The notes under the pieces: generated by a model
Database searches by the model: none
Seen by the model: only the letters and a program-made list of their open reading frames with translations
What the model was told of the DNA's origin: nothing
Position numbers and translations under genes: made by a program
Origin: Modestobacter sp.
GTDB lineage: Bacteria; Actinomycetota; Actinomycetes; Mycobacteriales; Geodermatophilaceae
Direction of reading: 5' to 3'
DNA: 10,767 nt
Assembly (NCBI GenBank): GCA_025963425.1
Contig: JAOPUQ010000182.1
Coordinates: forward strand, 1-10,767
Shown here: positions 5,672 to 10,767 of the stretch, piece after piece
Layout: the number at the start of each line of letters is the position of its first letter
Position numbering within the stretch: position 1 is the first letter of the stretch

Positions 5672-7555
5672 ATGGCCCGCGCGGTAGGCATCGACCTCGG
5701 GACGACGAACTCGGTCATCGCTGCCTGGGAGGGCGGCGAGGCCTCGGTGATCCCCAACGCGGAGGGCGCGCGGACGACGCCCTCCGTGGTGGCCTTCACG
5801 GAGAACGGCGAGCGGCTGGTGGGCCAGCTGGCCCGGCGGCAGGCCATCCTCAACGCCAAGGGGACCATCTACTCGGTCAAGCGCTTCGTCGGCCGCCGCT
5901 TCGACGAGGTCGAGGAGGAGGCGGGACAGGTCACCTACGACGTCGTCCCCGACGAGCACGGCAACGCGCGGATCAGGGTCAGGGACAAGATGTACGCGCC
6001 GGAGGAGATCTCCGCGTTGATCCTGCGCAAGCTCGCCGACGACGCCGGGCGCCACCTGGGCGAGCGGGTCACCGAGGCGGTGATCACCGTCCCGGCGTAC
6101 TTCAACGACGCGCAGCGGACCGCCACCCGGGACGCCGGGAAGATCGCCGGCCTGGAGGTCCTGCGGATCATCAACGAGCCGACGGCCGCGGCCCTGGCCT
6201 ACGGGATGGACAAACGCCAGCACGAGACGGTGCTGGTCTTCGACCTCGGCGGCGGCACGTTCGACGTGAGCGTGCTCGACGTCGGTGACGGCGTGGTGGA
6301 GGTGCGCGCCACGGCGGGTGACACCCACCTCGGCGGGGACGACTTCGACCGGCGCATCGTCGACCACCTGGCCGAGCAGTTCCAGTCCGACAACGGCATC
6401 GACCTGAGGAAGGACCCGCAGGCGCTGCAGCGGCTGTACGAGGCCGCGGAGAAGGCCAAGGTGGAGCTGAGCTCGGTCACCCAGACCCAGGTCAACCTGC
6501 CCTTCGTCACCGCGGACGCCAACGGGCCCAAGCACCTCACGATGACGCTGATGCGCTCGACGTTCGAACAGCTCACCGCCGATCTGGTGGAGCGGACGAT
6601 GCAGCCGGTCCGGCAGGCGATGTCGGACGCCAAGGTCGGCGCCGACGACGTCGACGAGGTCATCCTGGTCGGCGGCTCCACCCGGATCCCCGCGGTGCAG
6701 GCGCTGGTCCGCCGGCTCACCGGCGGCAAGGAACCGAACATGACCGTCAACCCCGACGAGGTCGTCGCCATCGGCGCGGGGATCCAGGCGGGCGTGCTCA
6801 AGGGTGAGGTGTCCGACGTCCTGCTGCTCGACGTGACGCCGCTGTCGCTGGGGCTGGAGACCATGGGCGGTGTGATGACCAAGATCATCGAGCGCAACAC
6901 GACGATTCCCGTGCGGCGCAGCGAAACGTTCTCGACCGCCACGGACAACCAGCCCGCCGTCGACGTGGTGGTGCTGCAGGGCGAGCGCGAGCGGGCGGCG
7001 GACAACCGGGTGCTGGGCCGGTTCCAGCTCACCGGCATCCGGCCGGCGCCGCGGGGGGAGCCGCAGATCGAGGTCATTTTCGACATCGACGCCAACGGCA
7101 TCCTCAACGTCACCGCCCGGGACAAGGACACCGGCGCCGAACAGGGCATCACCATCTCCGAGAGCACGAACCTCGACACGTCCGAGGTGGAGCGGATGGT
7201 GCAGGAGGCAGAGCGGAACCGGACCTCCGACCAGCAACTGCGCCAGGAGGTGGACGCACGCAACGAGCTCGACAGCATCGCCTACCAGGTGCAGCGCCGC
7301 CTCGACGAGCTCGGCGACGCGGCGCCGTCGCACGAGCGCGCCCGGGCCGAGATGCTCGTGGCCGACGCCCGGCAGGCGGTCGCCGACCAGGCGCCGATGG
7401 ACCGGGTCCGGGAACTGACCGGTGAGCTGCAGCAGGTCCTGGCCGGCCTGAGCGCGGTGTCGGTCGGAGCCGGTGCATCGGTCGCCCCGGACGCCGGTGG
7501 CGGGCCCGGCACCGGCGATGACGATGTGATCGACGCCGAGTTCGACCGGAGCTGA
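5672..7555 (+). CDS. dnaK: Chaperone DnaK (Hsp70)
   Basis: A 627-residue ATP-dependent Hsp70 chaperone that binds and releases exposed hydrophobic segments with DnaJ and GrpE. Nucleotide-binding domain signatures are GIDLGTTNSV (6-15), NEPTAAALAYG (from 168), DLGGGTFDVSVLDVGDG (from 191) and VGGSTRIPAVQ (GGSTRIP 334-340). The interdomain linker with DVTPLSLGLET begins near 387. The substrate-binding beta domain includes NTTIPVRRSETFSTATDNQP and FDIDANGILNVTARDKDTG, followed by the helical lid. The C terminus is short, with a Gly-rich stretch and DDDVIDAEFDRS, a relaxed version of the acidic tail. Length is normal for bacterial DnaK. It is the first gene of the operon, with grpE 9 nt downstream. 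The CbpA-type partner suggests it may be an additional DnaK copy; the genome's other loci cannot be seen. Confidence 0.97.
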   Translation: MARAVGIDLGTTNSVIAAWEGGEASVIPNAEGARTTPSVVAFTENGERLVGQLARRQAILNAKGTIYSVKRFVGRRFDEVEEEAGQVTYDVVPDEHGNARIRVRDKMYAPEEISALILRKLADDAGRHLGERVTEAVITVPAYFNDAQRTATRDAGKIAGLEVLRIINEPTAAALAYGMDKRQHETVLVFDLGGGTFDVSVLDVGDGVVEVRATAGDTHLGGDDFDRRIVDHLAEQFQSDNGIDLRKDPQALQRLYEAAEKAKVELSSVTQTQVNLPFVTADANGPKHLTMTLMRSTFEQLTADLVERTMQPVRQAMSDAKVGADDVDEVILVGGSTRIPAVQALVRRLTGGKEPNMTVNPDEVVAIGAGIQAGVLKGEVSDVLLLDVTPLSLGLETMGGVMTKIIERNTTIPVRRSETFSTATDNQPAVDVVVLQGERERAADNRVLGRFQLTGIRPAPRGEPQIEVIFDIDANGILNVTARDKDTGAEQGITISESTNLDTSEVERMVQEAERNRTSDQQLRQEVDARNELDSIAYQVQRRLDELGDAAPSHERARAEMLVADARQAVADQAPMDRVRELTGELQQVLAGLSAVSVGAGASVAPDAGGGPGTGDDDVIDAEFDRS

Positions 7556-7564
7556 GAGGTTCCG

Positions 7565-8128
7565 ATGACCGAACCCACCTCGGGCACGGCGTCCGGTCAG
7601 CCGCCTCCCGGCGGTCCCGGAGCTGCGGCACCGCCGGGGGAGCGGACCGTGGCGGACCCGGTCGCGGGCGCGGCCGGCCCGGCCGGCGGACCCGATGCTG
7701 CCGAGCTGGAGGACCGCTGGCGGCGCGCCCTCGCCGACCTGGACAACCTGCGCAAGCGGTACGCCCGGGAGCTCGCCCGGGAGCGGGGGGCCGAACGGGA
7801 CCTGGTCACCGCGGCCTTCCTGCCTGTGCTGGACACCGTCGACCGCGCGCTCGAGCACGCCGCCGCGGACCCCCGGTCGATCGTCGAGGGCGTCCGCACG
7901 TTGCGCGAGCAGGCCCTCGCCGTCCTGGCCGGCCTCGGGTACGACCGCGAGGACGAGGCCGGGGTGCCGTTCGACCCGACCCGGCACGAGGTGGTCGGCG
8001 TCGTCGACGCCGACGGCACCGGGGCTGCCCCGGGTTCGGTCGTCGCGGTCGTGCGGCCGGGTTACGGCGCGCCCGGCCGGCAGCTGCGGCCGGCCGCAGT
8101 GACGGTGGCACAGCGTTCTGGGGACTGA
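7565..8128 (+). CDS. grpE: Nucleotide exchange factor GrpE
   Basis: A 187-residue cytoplasmic GrpE that releases ADP from DnaK. Residues 1-45 are a disordered Pro/Gly/Ala-rich leader. Then follows the dimerising helix: ELEDRWRRALADLDNLRKRY and ARELARERGAERDLVTAAF. A four-helix-bundle part contains LPVLDTVDRALEHA and GVRTLREQALAVLAGLGYDR. The C-terminal beta domain contains GVPFDPTRHEVVGVVDADG and VVAVVRPGYG. The helix is on the short side for GrpE. ATG 7565 is supported by GAGAGG (7554-7559), which overlaps the dnaK stop codon, so translation is probably coupled. Confidence 0.95.
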   Translation: MTEPTSGTASGQPPPGGPGAAAPPGERTVADPVAGAAGPAGGPDAAELEDRWRRALADLDNLRKRYARELARERGAERDLVTAAFLPVLDTVDRALEHAAADPRSIVEGVRTLREQALAVLAGLGYDREDEAGVPFDPTRHEVVGVVDADGTGAAPGSVVAVVRPGYGAPGRQLRPAAVTVAQRSGD

Positions 8129-8132
8129 ACCG

Positions 8133-9122
8133 GTGGCCCGGGACTACTACGAGGTGCTCGGGGTGTCGCGCGACGCGAGCCCCGAGGAGCTGCAGCAGGC
8201 CTTCCGGCGGCTGGCCCGGGCCAACCACCCCGACGTGAACCGCGACCCCGGTGCGGAGGAGCGCTTCAAGGAGATCAACGAGGCCTACTCCGCGCTGTCG
8301 GACCCGGAGCTGCGCAAGCGCTACGACCGCTTCGGGGAGGACTACCGGCGGGTGCCGGAGGACTGGGAGGAGCGCGTCGGCGCCGGGGCGGGTGGCTCCC
8401 GCCGGAGGTCCGGCCCCGGTCGCCGCGACGCCTGGCCGCCGGGCGGCGACAGCGGTCCCGACTTCGGGGGCGGCTTCGGCGGCGGTTTCGGGGATGTGGA
8501 CATCGAGGACCTGCTGGGCGGGATCTTCGGTGGTCGAGGCCGGGGACGCGCCGGGCCGGTGGCCGGGGCCGACCAGGAGGCAGAGCTCCCGCTCACCGTG
8601 GAGCAGGCCTACCGCGGCGGGCGCCAGGAGATCACGCTCAACGGTCCGGACGGCCCCCGCACCTACACGGTGAACATCCCGCCCGGCGTCACCGACGGCA
8701 AGCGGATCAGGCTGGCCGGCGAGGGCGGCCGAGGAATGGGCGACGGCCCGGCGGGCGACCTCTACCTCGTGGTGCGGCTGCAGCCGCATCCGCGCTTCCG
8801 CGTCGACGGCAAGGACATCACCGCCGACCTGCCGCTCACGCCGTGGGAGGCGGCGCTCGGCGCGAGCGTTCCGGTCACCACGCCCGGTGGGGAGACCAAG
8901 GTGACCGTCCCGGCGGGGTCCTCCACGGGACGGCGGCTGCGGCTGCGCGGCCAGGGCATGCCGGGCCCGGGCGGCCGGCCGGGCGACCTCTACGCCGAGA
9001 TCAAGGTCATGGTGCCGCCGCGGCTCAGTGACCGGGAACGGGAGTTGTTCTCCGAGCTCGCCGCGGCTTCGTCATTCGATCCGCGCCGCGCCGGTGCCGA
9101 CGATGCGAGGAGGAACCGGTGA
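8133..9122 (+). CDS. DnaJ-family co-chaperone lacking the zinc finger (CbpA type)
   Basis: A 329-residue class II J-protein that stimulates DnaK ATP hydrolysis and delivers substrates. The J domain is residues 1-70 with the essential HPD at 32-34 (ARDYYEVLGVSRDASPEELQ ... NHPDVNRDPGAEERFKEINE). A Gly/Phe-rich linker follows (PDFGGGFGGGFGDVDIEDLL, about 107-135). Two C-terminal beta domains are marked by LPLTVEQAYRGGRQEITL, VNIPPGVTDGKRIRLAGEGG and DLPLTPWEAALGASVPV. The protein contains no cysteine, so the CXXCXGXG zinc modules of classical DnaJ are truly absent. It starts at GTG 8133 with GGGGA at 8120-8124, 4 nt after the grpE stop. Its stop overlaps the start of the next gene. It could be called dnaJ2 or cbpA; the CbpM-like neighbour favours the CbpA type. 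Confidence 0.93.
   Translation: MARDYYEVLGVSRDASPEELQQAFRRLARANHPDVNRDPGAEERFKEINEAYSALSDPELRKRYDRFGEDYRRVPEDWEERVGAGAGGSRRRSGPGRRDAWPPGGDSGPDFGGGFGGGFGDVDIEDLLGGIFGGRGRGRAGPVAGADQEAELPLTVEQAYRGGRQEITLNGPDGPRTYTVNIPPGVTDGKRIRLAGEGGRGMGDGPAGDLYLVVRLQPHPRFRVDGKDITADLPLTPWEAALGASVPVTTPGGETKVTVPAGSSTGRRLRLRGQGMPGPGGRPGDLYAEIKVMVPPRLSDRERELFSELAAASSFDPRRAGADDARRNR
9107..9115 (+). promoter_or_regulatory. Strong ribosome binding site before the CbpM-like gene
   Basis: GAGGAGGAA, almost a full anti-16S match, lies just upstream of GTG 9119 and inside the end of dnaJ. It supports the start that overlaps the dnaJ stop (GTGA at 9119-9122). Confidence 0.65.
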
Positions 9123-9511
9123 CGACCCCGCAGTACCTGCCCGTCCGGTCCCGGCCGATGCGGGGGGCCGTCCCCCTGATGCAGCACGAGGAGTTCGCGC
9201 GGCGCTGCGGTCTCCACCCGGAGCTGGTCCGGCGGTACGTGGCGCTGGGCCTGGTGGACGCCGTGCGCGACGCCGACGGCGCCCTGTGGTTCGCGCCCTC
9301 CCAGGTCAACGCCGTCGCCCGGTTGCTGCGGCTGCGGGCGACGTTGCCGCTGAACTCTGCCGCGCTCGGGCTCGTCGTCGACCTGCTCGACCGGATCACC
9401 GAGCTGGAGACCCTCCTGCGCATCCGCGGCCGCACCGAACCGGTGCGGCCGCGGACCGCGACCCGGCAGTCCACCCGCAGCGACCAGGAGCGGAGTACGA
9501 GATGGACCTGA
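9119..9511 (+). CDS. MerR-like chaperone modulator, CbpM type (alternatively HspR-like)
   Basis: A 130-residue protein. Residues ~18-65 form a MerR-like helix-turn-helix: MQHEEFARRCGLHPELVRRY, VALGLVDAVRDADG, LWFAPSQVNAVARLLRLRAT. It continues with LPLNSAALGLVVDLLDRITELE, a helix typical of CbpM, and ends in an Arg-rich tail (~105-130). CbpM binds the J domain of CbpA and restrains its co-chaperone activity; it need not bind DNA. HspR, the usual repressor in this operon position, is also MerR-like, but the leucine-rich helix and lack of the canonical MerR start (RTYPRYVIS-type) favour CbpM. It overlaps dnaJ by 4 nt and clpB by 10 nt, so it is made in step with both. A regulatory role at DNA is not excluded. 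Confidence 0.8.
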   Translation: MTTPQYLPVRSRPMRGAVPLMQHEEFARRCGLHPELVRRYVALGLVDAVRDADGALWFAPSQVNAVARLLRLRATLPLNSAALGLVVDLLDRITELETLLRIRGRTEPVRPRTATRQSTRSDQERSTRWT

Positions 9512-10767
9512 ACCGCCTGACCCAGAAGTCGCAGCAGGCACTCTCGGATGCGCAGGACGTCGCCACCAGGGCCGGCAACACCGAGGTCGACGGCGAGCAC
9601 CTGCTGCTCGCGCTGCTCGACCAGCCCGAGGGGCTGGTGCCCCGGCTGCTCACCGCGATGGGCGTCGACGAGGCAGCCCTGCGCAAGGACCTGGCGGCGG
9701 AGCTCGCCCGCAAGCCGCGCACGACCGGCGCGGCCCCGCAGCCGGGGCAGGTCTCCCTCACGCAGCGGCTGGCCCGGGTGCTCGAGGCCGCCGAGCGCGA
9801 AGCCCGCCGCATGAAGGACGAGTACGTCTCGGTCGAGCACCTGCTCGTCGCGCTGGCGGAGGACGGGTCGGCGACCGGGGCGGGGCGGGTGCTCGCGCAG
9901 CGTGGCGTCACCCGTGACGCGTTCCTCGCCGCGCTGACGCAGGTGCGCGGCAACCAGCGCGTCACCTCCGCGACCCCCGAGGGCTCCTACGAGGCACTCA
10001 CGAAGTACGGGATGGACCTCGTGGAGTCGGCGCGTTCCGGCCGGCTGGACCCGGTGATCGGCCGCGACTCCGAGATCCGCCGCGTGGTGCAGATCCTGTC
10101 CCGGAAGTCGAAGAACAACCCCGTGCTGCTCGGCGAGCCCGGCGTCGGCAAGACCGCCATCGTCGAGGGGCTGGCCCAGCGCATCGTCAACGGGGACGTC
10201 CCCGAAGGCCTGCGCGACCGCACGATCTTCGCCCTCGACATGGGCCTGCTCATCGCGGGGGCGAAGTACCGCGGCGAGTTCGAGGAACGGCTGCAGGCGG
10301 TGCTGACCGAGGTGAAGGCCGCCGAGGGCCGGATCCTGCTGTTCATCGACGAGCTGCACAACGTCGTCGGGGCTGGAGCCTCCGAGGGCTCGATGGACGC
10401 CGGCAACATGCTCAAGCCGATGCTCGCCCGCGGTGAGCTCCACATGATCGGCGCGACCACGCTCACCGAGTACCGCAAGTACATCGAGAAGGACGCCGCG
10501 CTCGAACGCCGCTTCCAGCCCGTCTTCGTGAACGAACCGACCGTCGAGGACACCGTGTCGATCCTGCGCGGGCTGCGCGAGCGGTTCGAGGTCTTCCACG
10601 GCGTCCGGATCCTCGACGGCTCGCTGATCGCGGCGGCGACGTTGAGCCACCGCTACCTCACCGACCGGTTCCTGCCCGACAAGGCCATCGACCTGGTCGA
10701 CGAGGCCTGTGCGCGGTTGCGCACCGAGATCGACTCGATGCCCGCCGAGCTCGACGAGATCACCCGC
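9502..10767 (+). CDS. clpB: ClpB disaggregase, N-terminal part (cut by window end)
   Basis: The first 422 residues of a ClpB/Hsp104-type AAA+ protein, which extracts polypeptides from aggregates together with DnaK/DnaJ/GrpE. The N domain (1-~150) has the two Clp_N repeats, beginning MDLNRLTQKSQQALSDAQ and including VDGEHLLLALLDQ and VSVEHLLVALAEDG. The first ATPase domain begins near ALTKYGMDLVESARSGRLDP. It has Walker A GEPGVGKT (211-218), the pore segment AGAKYRGEFEERLQ, Walker B ILLFIDE (278-284) and the arginine-containing ALERRFQPVFV, then FLPDKAIDLVDEACARLR leading to the middle domain. All catalytic residues of this half are intact. A full ClpB is about 860 residues. ATG 9502 has CGGAG 6 nt upstream and overlaps the cbpM-like gene by 10 nt. 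The gene continues beyond the right edge. Confidence 0.97.
   Translation, partial: MDLNRLTQKSQQALSDAQDVATRAGNTEVDGEHLLLALLDQPEGLVPRLLTAMGVDEAALRKDLAAELARKPRTTGAAPQPGQVSLTQRLARVLEAAEREARRMKDEYVSVEHLLVALAEDGSATGAGRVLAQRGVTRDAFLAALTQVRGNQRVTSATPEGSYEALTKYGMDLVESARSGRLDPVIGRDSEIRRVVQILSRKSKNNPVLLGEPGVGKTAIVEGLAQRIVNGDVPEGLRDRTIFALDMGLLIAGAKYRGEFEERLQAVLTEVKAAEGRILLFIDELHNVVGAGASEGSMDAGNMLKPMLARGELHMIGATTLTEYRKYIEKDAALERRFQPVFVNEPTVEDTVSILRGLRERFEVFHGVRILDGSLIAAATLSHRYLTDRFLPDKAIDLVDEACARLRTEIDSMPAELDEITR

Noticed and set aside
5585..7987. 800-codon minus-strand open frame opposite dnaK and grpE
   Set aside because: Long antisense frames of dnaK are a known artefact, historically mislabelled as an NAD-specific glutamate dehydrogenase. 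Codon bias and homology support only the plus strand.
9119..9511. Calling the small MerR-like gene hspR
   Set aside because: The operon position fits, but the sequence (LPLNSAALGLVVDLLDRI helix, LWF segment) and the zinc-less J-protein partner fit CbpM better; hspR is kept as the alternative.
9025..10650. 541-codon minus-strand open frame opposite the cbpM-like gene and clpB
   Set aside because: It is antisense to the conserved ClpB ATPase domain, with no recognisable motif.

Overview
The window is about 70% G+C, uses almost only G/C-ending codons, and has GTG or possibly TTG starts. Its gene content fits a high-GC actinobacterium; Geodermatophilales or Pseudonocardiales is my guess from protein style and not proven. 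No rRNA, tRNA, CRISPR array, insertion sequence or phage gene was recognised. The large antisense ORFs are by-products of high GC.

Layout. The left third (1-3112) is a regulator and debris zone. It holds a decayed LuxR-type regulator on + (about 138-442), an intact GAF-like/LuxR regulator on - (474-1493) converging on it, and a divergent LysR-type regulator on + (about 1701-2720). After these comes a short stranded piece of a zinc-dependent alcohol dehydrogenase on - (2710-2853). The middle (3113-5281) is an intact 722-aa glycogen debranching enzyme / amylo-alpha-1,6-glucosidase-like protein. Between it and dnaK (about 5492-5670) lies the frameshifted C-terminal remnant of an actinobacterial general stress protein. 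The right half is a tight + strand chaperone operon, dnaK-grpE-dnaJ(cbpA type)-cbpM-like-clpB (5672 to the right edge). Its gaps are 9 and 4 nt and its overlaps 4 and 10 nt; clpB is cut by the window end.

How the genes work together. DnaK, its nucleotide exchange factor GrpE and a zinc-finger-less J-protein form an Hsp70 machine that hands aggregates to the ClpB disaggregase. The small MerR-like protein between dnaJ and clpB sits where actinobacteria often have hspR. Its sequence looks more like CbpM, the modulator of CbpA-type J-proteins, and no HAIR (HspR) or CIRCE (HrcA) operator is visible upstream of dnaK. This looks like an accessory chaperone operon whose control differs from the classical one. 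The neighbouring debranching enzyme, stress-protein remnant and regulators suggest a stress/dormancy-related accessory region that has lost several genes. I see no clearly new multi-gene system; the most notable points are the three gene remnants and the CbpA/CbpM-type chaperone operon lacking recognised heat-shock operators.
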